Positions 8,124-16,779 of a stretch of 53,705 nt of DNA are shown in pieces. Under the pieces are notes generated by a model. The model was not told the DNA's origin. It did not search any database and saw nothing but the letters and a program-made list of their open reading frames with translations. A program made the translations under genes and the position numbers. The stretch spans positions 1-53,705 of the forward strand of contig JANOQW010000031.1 of NCBI GenBank assembly GCA_031422335.1, read 5' to 3'. The stretch is from Methylotenera_A sp031422335. Its GTDB lineage: Bacteria; Pseudomonadota; Gammaproteobacteria; Burkholderiales; Methylophilaceae. Each line of letters opens with the position of its first letter. Position 1 is the stretch's first letter.

Positions 8124-8162
8124 ATACCCTACAAGCCAATATCCATGGGGCCTACAGGGCAT
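8124..8162. repeat. 39-nt palindromic repeat, copy 1
   Basis: Intergenic copy between convergent cobD and cobC. It contains the core AAGCCAATATCCATG flanked by imperfectly complementary arms (ATACCCT ... AGGGCAT). It belongs to a family of five exactly 39-nt copies in this window and may also act as a bidirectional transcript end here. Confidence 0.85.
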
Positions 8163-8181
8163 ATAATCACTAGCTTGTAAA

Positions 8182-8748
8182 TTACAAATTCACAAAATTG
8201 ATTTTAGGCACGGTTTGCGAAAAATCTAACTCCGTCACACTGGCATAATCAATATTAAATCGAAACAACCCTTTCAGTTCCATATTCAACACATGCGCTA
8301 GCAGCGCACGAATGAGCCCGCCATGCGAAACAATTAAAATATGTTTACCAGAATGTTGACGCTTTAGTTCGTCCAAAAAATGCAGTGCACGTTGTTGCAG
8401 TTGGCCAAAAGTTTCACCGTTAGGTGGCGCAAGGTTAGCGTAATCGTGCGCCCACACATCAAAAAACTCGCGCGGAATATCATCCCAAGCTTGCGTTTCC
8501 CAATCGCCAAAATTCAGCTCCATTAAACGCGCGTCTTCAACTGCATCACCCACATTCAGCGCGCTTGCTAGCTTTACGCAGCGTTGCAATGGGCTGGCAT
8601 ACACGGCATCAAATTGTGTATTTGCCAGCTTGGTTTTAAGTTTGTTTGCTTCAACAAAAAAATTTTCGCCTACATCAATATCGCTTTGACCATAACAAAT
8701 GCCAGGCGCAATTTGTAGCGAGGTGTGGCGAACCAGCGTAATTTTCAT
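8182..8748 (-). CDS. cobC: Alpha-ribazole phosphatase CobC (histidine phosphatase family)
   Basis: 188-aa phosphoglycerate-mutase-like phosphatase that removes the 5'-phosphate in nucleotide-loop assembly. The catalytic motif LVRHTSLQ (RH) is at residues 5-12, followed by YASPLQRCVKLA, ELNFGDWETQAWDDI and the second catalytic histidine in LIVSHGGLIRALLAH. It is the last gene of the cobT-cobS-cobC minus-strand operon, 24 bp after cobS, which supports the ribazole-phosphate assignment over a generic phosphatase. Confidence 0.9.
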   Translation of the reverse strand: MKITLVRHTSLQIAPGICYGQSDIDVGENFFVEANKLKTKLANTQFDAVYASPLQRCVKLASALNVGDAVEDARLMELNFGDWETQAWDDIPREFFDVWAHDYANLAPPNGETFGQLQQRALHFLDELKRQHSGKHILIVSHGGLIRALLAHVLNMELKGLFRFNIDYASVTELDFSQTVPKINFVNL

Positions 8749-8772
8749 GGTGTTAACTTCATAGCGTTAATT

Positions 8773-9597
8773 TTAAATATTATAAGCGTCGATATATTGC
8801 AGCCAAGTCAGCGATGCAATGTAAAACATTAGCTCGCTAATTTGCTGTATGCCGCCCAAGGTATCACCAGTATAACCACCAAGTTTACGTTTAAGTAATG
8901 CGTGCCACCAAAGCCAACCAGCGCCAGTGGCGCCTATCAGTAAACAGATATAGCCCGCAGTGACTTGCCAATTGCCTGCGGTCACAATATAAATTAACCC
9001 ACCCAAAAGTAGCACAGGCAACAAGCCAAACAAATTGGCAACCCAAAAATCTTGGCGCGAAATTTGTGTCGCTAACGGTTTGGCTTTGCTGCTGAGGTTT
9101 GCATTAGTTTTGGCATATGGCAGCGCTGCCATTAGCCAGACAGCCGTTAACCGACTTAACGGGTGCGCACAAATTAAAGCCAGTGCGACCATATCTTGAT
9201 GCATACTATTAAGTAACTGAAACTTTAGCATGAGCACTAAAAATAAAGCCACAGCACCGTAAGTACCCAAGCGCGAATCTTGCATAATAGTAAGCGCTTG
9301 CTCACGATTCCAGCCTCCCCCTAAACCATCTGCGCTATCTGCCAAGCCATCCTCATGAAAAGCGCCAGTGGCAAAAATAGTGACTGCCATGCTAATAACT
9401 ATGGCGACGCTGTGCGGAAAAACTTGACCCAGAAGATAAAAAATTAAAGCGGCCATCAATCCAATCAACAAGCCAACTAACGGAAAATATTTAACCGAAT
9501 GGTTTAAATCTGACGCTTGAAAATTGGGCTGGCTGGGTACAGGAATGCGTGTAAAAAAGCCCACTGCCAACAAAAAATATTGCCATTGTTTTTGCAT
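8773..9597 (-). CDS. cobS: Adenosylcobinamide-GDP ribazoletransferase CobS
   Basis: 274-aa polytopic membrane enzyme joining AdoCbi-GDP with alpha-ribazole (phosphate) to form the B12 nucleotide loop. Signatures: FFTRIPVP at residues 14-21, FPLVGLLIGL, and the acidic motif FHEDGLADSADGLGGG. The start at 9597 is chosen over the upstream GTG at 9612 because GAGAAAG lies about 7 nt upstream and the ATG follows the cobT stop by 1 nt, a coupled arrangement. Confidence 0.94.
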   Translation of the reverse strand: MQKQWQYFLLAVGFFTRIPVPSQPNFQASDLNHSVKYFPLVGLLIGLMAALIFYLLGQVFPHSVAIVISMAVTIFATGAFHEDGLADSADGLGGGWNREQALTIMQDSRLGTYGAVALFLVLMLKFQLLNSMHQDMVALALICAHPLSRLTAVWLMAALPYAKTNANLSSKAKPLATQISRQDFWVANLFGLLPVLLLGGLIYIVTAGNWQVTAGYICLLIGATGAGWLWWHALLKRKLGGYTGDTLGGIQQISELMFYIASLTWLQYIDAYNI

Positions 9598-9598
9598 A

Positions 9599-10639
9599 TT
9601 AGGCTTTCTCACTTACATTTGCCGATTCGAAACTGGCCATGTCATTTAAAAAATTAACGGCTGCTTGCACCAGCGGGCATACCAAAGCTGCACCTGTGCC
9701 CTCACCTAATCTTAAACCCAAGTCTAGCAGTGGTTTTACGCCTAAATATTCTAATAACCGCTTGTGACCTGCCTCGCCAGAACAATGAGCAAACACGCAA
9801 TAGTGCAAAATATTAGGCTGCAATTTACTCGCCACCAATAAGGCAGAAGTTGCAATAAACCCATCAATCAACAACAGCGTTTTTTGCTCGGCCGCGCATA
9901 GCATGGCACCTACCATCATGGCGACTTCAAAGCCGCCAAATGTGGTTAATAATTGTAGTGCATCGTCTGCTGGTAATGCATGATGCGCAATTGCTAGCTT
10001 TAAAATTTCAGTTTTTTTGACTAATCCAGCGTCATCCAAACCCGTGCCTCGTCCTACGCAATCTTCAATCGGCAGCTTGCACAATACGCTCATTAAACAG
10101 CTGGCAGATGCAGTATTAGCAATGCCCATTTCGCCAAACGCCAACACATTGCTGCCAGCTTGAATCTCTTTTTGCACAAGACTTATACCAAGTGTAAGCG
10201 CTTGCTGACATTGCGCTTTTGACATAGCAGGTACATCCAAAAAGTTGGCTGTACCCATACCAATTTTGGCATCAATCAAATTAGTATGTGGCTCAAAAAT
10301 ATGATTAACCCCTGCATCTACCACCCGCAAAGCTATATTATTTTGTTTGGAAAATACGTTAATGGCTGCGCCACCATTTAAAAAATTTAATACCATTTGT
10401 GCAGTGACTGCCTGCGGATAAGCACTGACACCACTTGCAGCGATGCCGTGATCGCCCGCGAATACCATTACTACAGGCATATTTAATATTGGTGTGAGCG
10501 TATTTTGAATCAAGCCAATTTGCAGCGCAATTTCCTCTAAGCGGCCTAGCGCACCCAGCGGTTTGGTTTTGTTGTTTATTTTTTGCTGCAGTGCTATTTT
10601 TAAGCTACTACTTGGCGGCGATATTTGAAAATTTTGCAT
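9599..10639 (-). CDS. cobT: Nicotinate-nucleotide-DMB phosphoribosyltransferase CobT
   Basis: 346-aa enzyme that activates DMB to alpha-ribazole phosphate using nicotinate mononucleotide. KTKPLGALGRLEEIALQIGLIQ near the N-terminus, MVFAGDHGIAASGVSAYPQAVT, FGEMGIANTASAS, GRGTGLDDAGL and the C-terminal LGLRLGEGTGAALVCPL (catalytic Glu in the GEGTGA segment) all match. It is first in the cobT-cobS-cobC operon. A terminator for the preceding lipoprotein gene ends about 20 nt before its ATG. Together with BluB upstream it makes lower-ligand supply self-contained. Confidence 0.95.
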   Translation of the reverse strand: MQNFQISPPSSSLKIALQQKINNKTKPLGALGRLEEIALQIGLIQNTLTPILNMPVVMVFAGDHGIAASGVSAYPQAVTAQMVLNFLNGGAAINVFSKQNNIALRVVDAGVNHIFEPHTNLIDAKIGMGTANFLDVPAMSKAQCQQALTLGISLVQKEIQAGSNVLAFGEMGIANTASASCLMSVLCKLPIEDCVGRGTGLDDAGLVKKTEILKLAIAHHALPADDALQLLTTFGGFEVAMMVGAMLCAAEQKTLLLIDGFIATSALLVASKLQPNILHYCVFAHCSGEAGHKRLLEYLGVKPLLDLGLRLGEGTGAALVCPLVQAAVNFLNDMASFESANVSEKA

Positions 10640-10658
10640 GGCTGAAAGTGTAAATGAA

Positions 10659-10690
10659 AAACCCGCAAAACCTAATGGCGTTGCGGGTTT
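10659..10690 (-). terminator. Terminator between the Ala-rich lipoprotein gene and cobT
   Basis: AAACCCGCAA (10659-10668) pairs perfectly with TTGCGGGTTT (10681-10690); on the minus strand it is followed by a T run. It lies only about 20 nt upstream of cobT. Confidence 0.85.
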
Positions 10691-10734
10691 AATCTAAAAA
10701 ATAATTTAACCAGTTATTTAAGACTAGTGATTAA

Positions 10735-11013
10735 TTATTTTGCCGCTTCAGCAGCAGCCGCATCTTTAGCTGCTTGTATCGCATCTACCGCATCATCTTT
10801 TGCTTCTACTGCGGCTTCTGAAGTGGCTTCTGCAGCATCCGTCACTGCCTCTTTAGTTTCATCAGCAACAGCGCCAGCTGCTTCTTTAGTGGCATCTACC
10901 GCTTCGCCCATTTCTTCCTTCATATTGTCAACCGCATCGTCTGATTTGTTGCAACCAGCTAGTAATGTCACGGCAAAAACACCTGCTAATAGTGCGCGTA
11001 AAAATGTATTCAT
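10735..11013 (-). CDS. Small Ala/Glu/Asp-rich lipoprotein
   Basis: 92-aa predicted lipoprotein: a signal peptide of about 19 residues ending in the lipobox LLAGC, then a low-complexity helical tail built of repeated (D/E)-A-(T/V)-K-E-A-A type units, reminiscent of LEA-like or entericidin-like envelope proteins. No enzymatic motif. A strong terminator follows it. It is separated from the upstream BON-LysM gene by about 48 bp. Function is unknown; an envelope stress or structural role would fit. Confidence 0.8.
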   Translation of the reverse strand: MNTFLRALLAGVFAVTLLAGCNKSDDAVDNMKEEMGEAVDATKEAAGAVADETKEAVTDAAEATSEAAVEAKDDAVDAIQAAKDAAAAEAAK

Positions 11014-11061
11014 GTTAAAACTCCTTTTTTGATAAAAATATTTAGTGAAAATTAAACTAAA

Positions 11062-11562
11062 TTACTGCGGCGGAATACGCAACATTTGGCCTGGGTAAAT
11101 TTTATCTGGGTGACTTAACATTGGCTTGTTCGCCTCAAAAATACCGTGGTACGCATTTGCGTTACCATAATATTCTTTGGCAATTTTAGATAATGTATCG
11201 CCACGCACGACCGTATAAAATACAGGATCAGCTTCAGCTGAAATCACCCCTAATTGATCTTGCACATGCTCTACGCCAGCCACATTGCCGCAGCACAATA
11301 AAATTTTCTCTTTAGTTTCTTGATCTGCCGCCATACCTTGCACAATCACCGTGCCCGATGCGCCATCAAAACCAATATCTAAACCATCGGCAGTTAAATT
11401 CATTTTTGCCACATAATTCGCAATCGCGTTAGCTGCAGCTTGGTTGGCAGCATCTACATTGACTGGTGTTGGATTAGCTTTTGCGGCAACTTCTGTTGCT
11501 TTTGCCTCGCCAATGCCAAATAGTTTCTCACCCGCCTCTTTAATAAACGAAAACATTCCCAT
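11062..11562 (-). CDS. kbp: BON-LysM protein (Kbp/YgaU-like)
   Basis: 166-aa protein. An N-terminal region (MGMFSFIKEAGEKLFG), a BON domain (about residues 55-105, DIGFDGASGTVIVQG...) and a C-terminal LysM domain (about 115-165, YTVVRGDTLSKIAKEYYG...YPGQMLRIP) match the E. coli Kbp potassium-binding protein in order and length. No signal peptide is visible, as in Kbp. The upstream region carries the 12-bp sequence AAACACACTATA twice, 24 bp apart (11608-11619 and 11632-11643). Confidence 0.88.
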   Translation of the reverse strand: MGMFSFIKEAGEKLFGIGEAKATEVAAKANPTPVNVDAANQAAANAIANYVAKMNLTADGLDIGFDGASGTVIVQGMAADQETKEKILLCCGNVAGVEHVQDQLGVISAEADPVFYTVVRGDTLSKIAKEYYGNANAYHGIFEANKPMLSHPDKIYPGQMLRIPPQ

Positions 11563-11607
11563 TGCTATCTCCTTTTTGATTTTATTTAATGATTTAAATG
11601 TTTATCA

Positions 11608-11643
11608 AAACACACTATAAACATATCTCATAAACACACTATA
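11608..11643. promoter_or_regulatory. Tandem 12-bp direct repeat upstream of kbp
   Basis: AAACACACTATA at 11608-11619 and 11632-11643; start-to-start spacing is 24 bp. It lies 46-80 bp upstream of the kbp start on the minus strand. It could be an operator or activator site; no family is recognised. Confidence 0.4.
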
Positions 11644-11718
11644 GTGCAATTAATTGTGTTTTACTACCCTTGCCAATAATTTATATTGTTGGGTATATGC
11701 CCATAAATGTTTAAGTTT

Positions 11719-11726
11719 GCTATAAT
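11719..11726 (+). promoter_or_regulatory. Extended -10 promoter of tRNA-Phe
   Basis: TTGCTATAAT carries the TGn extension directly before a consensus TATAAT (11721-11726), about 37 nt upstream of the tRNA. The -35 region is weak. Confidence 0.6.
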
Positions 11727-11763
11727 GCGCGACTTGCAAATAGTGTTATGCGTTTTGCCCGTT

Positions 11764-11839
11764 GGCCGGGTAGCTCAGTCGGTAGAGCAGCGGATTGAAA
11801 ATCCGCGTGTCACAGGTTCGATTCCCGTCCCGGCCACCA
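11764..11839 (+). tRNA. tRNA-Phe (GAA)
   Basis: 76-nt cloverleaf: acceptor GGCCGGG pairs with CCCGGCC, D arm GCTC...GAGC, anticodon loop TTGAAAA giving anticodon GAA, T arm with GGTTCGATTCC, and CCA encoded. The 3' part, from the anticodon loop onward, is duplicated at 26326-26373, making this the integration site of the island that follows. Confidence 0.97.
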
Positions 11840-11841
11840 AT
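11794..11841 (+). repeat. Island attachment site next to tRNA-Phe (att repeat, left)
   Basis: 48 bp identical to 26326-26373, spanning the anticodon loop to just past the CCA end. The tRNA stays intact on this side. Confidence 0.92.
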
Positions 11842-11860
11842 TTTTGGAAATATCAAAACT

Positions 11861-11889
11861 AGCCTGACTCTAACCAGTCCGGCTTTTTT
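11861..11889 (+). terminator. Terminator after tRNA-Phe (island side)
   Basis: AGCC-T-GACT pairs with AGTC-C-GGCT around a CTAACC loop, followed by a T run. As it lies inside the att repeats, the island brings its own terminator for the tRNA transcript. Confidence 0.75.
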
Positions 11890-11941
11890 GTATCTATAGC
11901 ACTGATTAAAAACACTTTTATAACTAAATTTTAGTTTTGAT

Positions 11942-12799
11942 TTAAATTGTAAGTGCGTGTTTTAGGTGTTTTAAAGAATCATTGAAATTTAATTGATTCG
12001 AAAAAATAAGTACTTCATCACCAATACGGTTTGATGCGGATTGAGATAGTTTATATACAACTCTGTGCATTTCTGAGTATAGATTCAATATGAACAAATT
12101 GTTGTCGTATGAGATCATCCACTTTTTATCCATAGTAATGACAAATTCACTCAGTTTTTTATGGTCGTATTCTGAAAAATAATTCATATATAAATCAGCT
12201 CCTTTTTCGAAATAAGGAGGATCAAGATAAATAAAAACATCTTCTGTTTTTTGATTTATACGTGTAGTAAAGGTAATTCCATCTTCATTCGATACGTAAA
12301 TTCTGTTTTTATATCTAGATATTTTTTGTATTCGTTCTATAAGATCTTCTTTATTAAATCGTGCATCTATTTTGTATTTACCTTTTTGCTCTATTCCACC
12401 AATGATTCCACCCTTTATAACGCCAGAAACATTTGTTCGGTTTAAAAAAAATGTTGCTTTGGCTAGCTCAAATAAATCAGTTTTACTTTTGCAGTCATAT
12501 ATTTTTTTATATTTTTTCCATGACTCAACATTAACCTCAACTTTTCTTATCCAGTTACAAAATTTGTCTGGTTCTTCGATGATTGATTTCCAAAATGCAT
12601 AAATTGCAATATCCAAATCGTTTATATAAATCTTCTCAACATACTCTTCGAAGAGTAGTCTTAAAGCCAGGCCGGAGCCTCCTGCATAAGGCTCAGCATA
12701 GCTGTAACCAATTAATTCATTTTCAGAAATGATATTTGCCACAAATTCAAAGATACAGTTTTTACCGCCAGGGTATCTTAGTGGACTATAGAATCTCAT
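11942..12799 (-). CDS. D12-class N6-adenine DNA methyltransferase
   Basis: 285-aa Dam-like enzyme. The N-terminal RYPGGK and EPYAGGSGLAL (AdoMet-binding motif I region) and the catalytic YLDPPYFEKG (DPPY, motif IV) are in the D12-class order. Length is typical (260-290 aa). Its start overlaps the 3' end of the ParB-like gene by 14 bp, indicating translational coupling. No restriction endonuclease gene is adjacent, so it could be an orphan methylase, a protective partner for an unrecognised nuclease activity, or an epigenetic regulator. Strongly AT-rich codon use compared with the flanking chromosome, consistent with acquired DNA. Confidence 0.9.
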   Translation of the reverse strand: MRFYSPLRYPGGKNCIFEFVANIISENELIGYSYAEPYAGGSGLALRLLFEEYVEKIYINDLDIAIYAFWKSIIEEPDKFCNWIRKVEVNVESWKKYKKIYDCKSKTDLFELAKATFFLNRTNVSGVIKGGIIGGIEQKGKYKIDARFNKEDLIERIQKISRYKNRIYVSNEDGITFTTRINQKTEDVFIYLDPPYFEKGADLYMNYFSEYDHKKLSEFVITMDKKWMISYDNNLFILNLYSEMHRVVYKLSQSASNRIGDEVLIFSNQLNFNDSLKHLKHALTI

Positions 12800-14060
12800 T
12801 TTTCACCTCGGCAGAAAAATGTATTTTGAGTAGATGTCCAATAATCTTAGATAGCCTTAAAACCATTGAAATATCTGTTCTTACAGACCCATGAGCTAGC
12901 TTTGCTAACAATGCCTCGACATTGCTTTCACTAATTAGGTTGCTAATATCAACATCAATGCCAAGTGAGTTTTTGTCTTCTTGAGCAGTAACTGAATTTT
13001 TTAATAATTTAAGATATTTTTTATAAAGATCATCCTGATTTTGACCCTGAACAGGATTAAGTTTGTAATATTCATGAGCTGCCACATCTAAGATTAATCT
13101 CAACGAGAACCCTAAAATCTCTACGCAACCTTCACCATTTTTTTTATGCATTTCGTAGATACTGCATATATCAAGATAAATATCGTTTACTATTGATTTT
13201 TTGAGATTAAGAATTTCACCAAAGATAATTTCATTTTTAGAAGTGCGCTTTGTTTTTTTGAGCTGGTTTATTTTTTTGTTTGCAGAGTTTTCTTTAGATA
13301 AGTCTCTGGGCTCAAGAGTCCCCAATACATTAATTAAGAAGTCTTTGCGATCTGAATCGTGATAAACCTCTTTAACACTTTTCCCCATCAGCGCTTTGTA
13401 TACTTTTTCTAACCATTCAACATCATTAAAAGCTGTACCATTTGAGTCATTAATAATAGATAGTGCACTTTTACCTGGTTTTGAAGATAGCAATCTATCA
13501 AGAGTGGTAATGTTAGTTGCGTGATACTCTTTTTCGGTAATTCTTCCTTCTTCTAATAGCTTGTCTTTTGCCAATAGACCAATAGATTTATCACCTAAAA
13601 ATCTTTGCTTTTGTCCTGCGTCCCAATTTATTTGGCCTCGCCCTTTTTGTTCACCGCCGTGATTAATTTCAAGCCAGTGATCTATCTCTTTTCTTGCATT
13701 AAAAATTACACAATCTACTTTTGTTATGTTTTTGGTCTTAAACTTCTTACTAAGCCCTACAAACTTACTATGGACTTTCCTTTTTTTTATTAAATCGGGT
13801 GTTTCTAAGGTTTTTAATACAGTTAATCTTCTGTTTCCATCACCATCAATATATTTACCATTATCTTTAAAAACGATTAATCGCTTACTTGGGTCTAGTC
13901 CATACTCCGTTATATCAATTGCCAGTTCGTAGAGCTTATCTTCCTGATCGTTGAACATCACATCAATCGCTTCTTTTTGATTACTCACAGGCTCATATCT
14001 AGGATTCTTTTCGTCAAGTTGAATTTCTGAAATACTTAGACTCATAAATTTGTTGCTCAT
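12786..14060 (-). CDS. ParB-N (ParB/Srx-fold) domain protein
   Basis: 424-aa protein. The N-terminal 100 residues have the ParB/Srx pattern: ISEIQLDEKNPRYEP, then IDITEYGLDPSKRLIVFKDNGKYIDGDGNRRLTVLKTL in two runs (the DGNRRL segment corresponds to the GERR motif). The remaining 300 residues are helical and Lys-rich and unrecognised. There is no ParA partner, so chromosome or plasmid partition is unlikely. ParB-fold proteins of this sort act as CTP/ATP-dependent switches or nucleases in phage and defence loci. A GGGAG site lies 4-5 nt before the ATG. It is paired with the D12 methylase by overlap. Confidence 0.8.
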   Translation of the reverse strand: MSNKFMSLSISEIQLDEKNPRYEPVSNQKEAIDVMFNDQEDKLYELAIDITEYGLDPSKRLIVFKDNGKYIDGDGNRRLTVLKTLETPDLIKKRKVHSKFVGLSKKFKTKNITKVDCVIFNARKEIDHWLEINHGGEQKGRGQINWDAGQKQRFLGDKSIGLLAKDKLLEEGRITEKEYHATNITTLDRLLSSKPGKSALSIINDSNGTAFNDVEWLEKVYKALMGKSVKEVYHDSDRKDFLINVLGTLEPRDLSKENSANKKINQLKKTKRTSKNEIIFGEILNLKKSIVNDIYLDICSIYEMHKKNGEGCVEILGFSLRLILDVAAHEYYKLNPVQGQNQDDLYKKYLKLLKNSVTAQEDKNSLGIDVDISNLISESNVEALLAKLAHGSVRTDISMVLRLSKIIGHLLKIHFSAEVKNEIL

Positions 14061-14196
14061 ATAACTCCCTTAAATTCATTCGTACTTTCGTACTAAATAC
14101 TGTCCTTGAGTTATTAATAAGCTCTTTATAAGTTATGAAAAATTATATTACATGATTATTTGACTTAATGGTTTTATGCAAACCAGATTAAGTTGA

Positions 14197-16764
14197 CTAT
14201 AGTAATTTTTTTTGTTCTGGATAAGGTGACAAAACCAACCTTACTTTAAGCTCTGATTTTTTTCTTGCTATGGACCATTCACCAGTAAATGAATTAACTA
14301 TGGGGCCATTAGGGCTATTAATAGTTAATTCGAAGTCTGAGGTTCTGTTAACGATACCATCTAGTACTGTTGGCAATTCAATCTCTAATATACGCTGCTT
14401 AACACCATTAACTTCTCTTTCATCTTGGTGCAACGATATTTCAGGCTCTAATGATACGGGACTTGCAATGATAATTCCTTCTTCGGGAAATAAAGTTCCA
14501 GAAGTCGGCATTGAGCTATATTCCGACAAACTTGACGGTGCAGAAGTTTTAACTAAAACTTTTCCCTCTTTGAAACCGCCTCGCTTTTCAAGCTTAACTT
14601 TTCGCGCGTCCTCTATACTTTTCATGCTTACTTTTAAATGATGTGAAATCGCATGTATTACCTCTAGGACATCGGCAAGTTCTTCTACAGTATCAGCAGT
14701 CGATTTTGCATCCAGAACTTCTAGAGCTTCTTCTATTAGTTTGGATTTCAAGGCACCAACTAACTGATCCCCTTTAATTTGTAAAAGGCTTACAGATTCG
14801 CCTTTTTGGATAATAGTATCTGGGATTTTATCCCTAACTACTTTTCTGAAAACTAGGCTTTCTTCCGTTGCACCAAACAGATCAACTATCTCTACAGCGC
14901 AACCTGCTTTTTGTAAAATATAAAAGGCATGCGATAAAACTCCACCTTGTAACTCTATTACTGCATTACGTTCTTTAGCAAATGCAGCAAGCAACTCAAG
15001 AAAGTCCTTATCTCGAATTAAGTTAGACTCCCTAGGTGAAACAGATATTCTTTTTATCAGTTGATGCTCTGCGACAGGGCGACTTTGTAATTTCTCCCAA
15101 TCACTTAATGTGTGCAATTCAATAGTACGAGAGTCCGCCTGTTTAAATCTTGGTGCAACTCGAAGTGCTGTTTTATCTAACATAGACATTTCATGATACC
15201 AAGGTAAATTCGAGTGACTCGATGCGTCTTTATGAACCCCTATAAACCACATTACGTTAACTGGAACATTTAATTTTTCAGCAATTTTTCTAGTCGTAAT
15301 GGCGATTTCCTGAAGCTGGGCATCATCTGAAATAGTGGATTTCCAGTCATAAGGTATGCAGGTTCTATGTGTACACCAATTACCTTGCTTATCTGGAGCT
15401 ACGAAAAGGTCTTTATATCTTGCTCGCTTTGTATATCGAAATTTATTTTTGTTTTTGATTGCGTCCTGTAAATTAATTTCACCCGTATCAATTTCATATG
15501 CATCGTGGCTATACCAATACATCCCTTCTGGTATACCCCACAACGCTTCCACGCGAACAACTCTCTTCCCTGGCTCCACCATGCTCCAAGCGGATGCAAG
15601 AGCTGGTAAGAAGTTATGGCATATAAAAACTAAATTTTCTTTCCAGTCTGTAATTTTTTGTAGCTTTTCAGGGAGAGTTTTACTAAACCAGTCGACTACA
15701 TCCGCTGGCGTATAAAGCCCGTCACTACGTGGAAGCATTTGCATCTCTATGCCATCAGATCTTACAACTAAAGGTTCCTTGGCAGTAAGTTTTGCTAAAT
15801 CTTCTAAGATTGATTCCCTTGGATTACCTTTAATTAACTCTTCAATTATTGAAAGATCTTCAATAATGTAAAATGGTGGGGGTTCGTATCCTAATTCGCT
15901 GTAGAGTTTTGTATTACCTAACTTCCGGTACTTAGCGATATCTGCTTCGGTAACCTCTCTAAAATGTTGAAGTGATGTTGATTTAACTTGCTTCACAGAT
16001 TTTGGTAATAATGAATTTGGATTTACGCCAATATTGGTTGTACAGGGATCTGCTTGAACAATCCAAACAGCCTTGCCGTCCCATACCCATTCAAAATGTA
16101 AAACCACTTTTTGTTCTGTTGCCCACTGTGCAGGCTGCCGTAATGCTCCATCAATCCCAGTTCTAGATGCACACTCTAAATGAGTGGCGCCCAAAGATGT
16201 GCCATCACGCCATTGCCTAATGCCGAATCTTATTGGAGCTGGTGTTGCTATTTTAGAATCGTCTAGTATGTCAAATTCGACCATCCAATCTCTTTTGAAT
16301 TTAGTGATGCGTCTCTCATTAGAAAGGTGTCCCCTAAGTTCTGTTTTTAAAGCTGGCTGAAGAATCCAATGAATTGGGTGTGAGTTATGTTTTGTCTCAT
16401 TTAAACATGCCTCTAATACCAGGGAAATTTCACTTAACTGAGTGCTTTTGCTAACTAGATGACCACGCTCATCCATGGTTTCATTAGTTGCACTTGAGCG
16501 TAATATAAATTCTTGATTTTCTGGAAGCTCTGCTAACCAAGGAATTTGTTTCAACCCTAACGAATCGAGCTGTAGTTTTTCTTTAACTATTTTCAGCGCA
16601 GTATCATGATCAATAACACAAAATGGAGGCGTCCATGTAGGAGGAATTGTTGATAAACCAAATGCTTTATGGCCAACTTTATTGATTGTGACTTCTGGTA
16701 AATCAAGAGTGATTAACTTAACAGCAGTAATCAAGTATAAAGGTTGAACAGGTGTCAAAGCCAT
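14197..16764 (-). CDS. PEP-synthase-like ATP-grasp / phosphohistidine / MazG-like fusion protein
   Basis: 855-aa multidomain protein. Residues 28-60 (NKVGHKAFGLSTIPPTW...) and 86-95 (ILRSSATNET) match the start of PPDK/PEP-synthase ATP-binding domains. Residues 222-240 (LHFEWVWDGKAVWIVQADP) match the end of that domain. A second ATP-grasp-like half follows (PLVVRSDGIE at 331-340; VEALWGIPEGMYWY at 405-418). Residues 601-625 (AVIELQGGVLSHAFYIL...) match the swivelling phosphohistidine domain with His612 as candidate phospho-acceptor. Residues 636-735 are a MazG-like pyrophosphohydrolase (VVRDKIP, EExxE at 678-682, ExxD at 695-698, KRGGF). A Pro/Ser linker and a beta-rich tail end the protein. 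It lies 15 bp after a 4-TM gene and in one operon with a HIT hydrolase. Substrate unknown; domain calls are by eye. Confidence 0.75.
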   Translation of the reverse strand: MALTPVQPLYLITAVKLITLDLPEVTINKVGHKAFGLSTIPPTWTPPFCVIDHDTALKIVKEKLQLDSLGLKQIPWLAELPENQEFILRSSATNETMDERGHLVSKSTQLSEISLVLEACLNETKHNSHPIHWILQPALKTELRGHLSNERRITKFKRDWMVEFDILDDSKIATPAPIRFGIRQWRDGTSLGATHLECASRTGIDGALRQPAQWATEQKVVLHFEWVWDGKAVWIVQADPCTTNIGVNPNSLLPKSVKQVKSTSLQHFREVTEADIAKYRKLGNTKLYSELGYEPPPFYIIEDLSIIEELIKGNPRESILEDLAKLTAKEPLVVRSDGIEMQMLPRSDGLYTPADVVDWFSKTLPEKLQKITDWKENLVFICHNFLPALASAWSMVEPGKRVVRVEALWGIPEGMYWYSHDAYEIDTGEINLQDAIKNKNKFRYTKRARYKDLFVAPDKQGNWCTHRTCIPYDWKSTISDDAQLQEIAITTRKIAEKLNVPVNVMWFIGVHKDASSHSNLPWYHEMSMLDKTALRVAPRFKQADSRTIELHTLSDWEKLQSRPVAEHQLIKRISVSPRESNLIRDKDFLELLAAFAKERNAVIELQGGVLSHAFYILQKAGCAVEIVDLFGATEESLVFRKVVRDKIPDTIIQKGESVSLLQIKGDQLVGALKSKLIEEALEVLDAKSTADTVEELADVLEVIHAISHHLKVSMKSIEDARKVKLEKRGGFKEGKVLVKTSAPSSLSEYSSMPTSGTLFPEEGIIIASPVSLEPEISLHQDEREVNGVKQRILEIELPTVLDGIVNRTSDFELTINSPNGPIVNSFTGEWSIARKKSELKVRLVLSPYPEQKKLL

Positions 16765-16779
16765 ATTTAGATATGGCAG

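Noticed and set aside
10727..11032. Ser/Ala-rich frame opposite the small lipoprotein
   Set aside because: It is the complement of a low-complexity Ala/Glu-rich gene; the minus-strand frame has a signal peptide, lipobox and terminator.
12786..14060. Chromosome/plasmid partition ParB
   Set aside because: No ParA, no parS-like repeats and coupling to a methylase; the ParB fold here more likely serves another role.
14061..14196. Promoter upstream of the ParB-like gene (TATAAT on the minus strand at 14147-14142)
   Set aside because: No acceptable -35 at a suitable distance; the match to an AT-rich region is likely by chance, although a promoter somewhere here is plausible.
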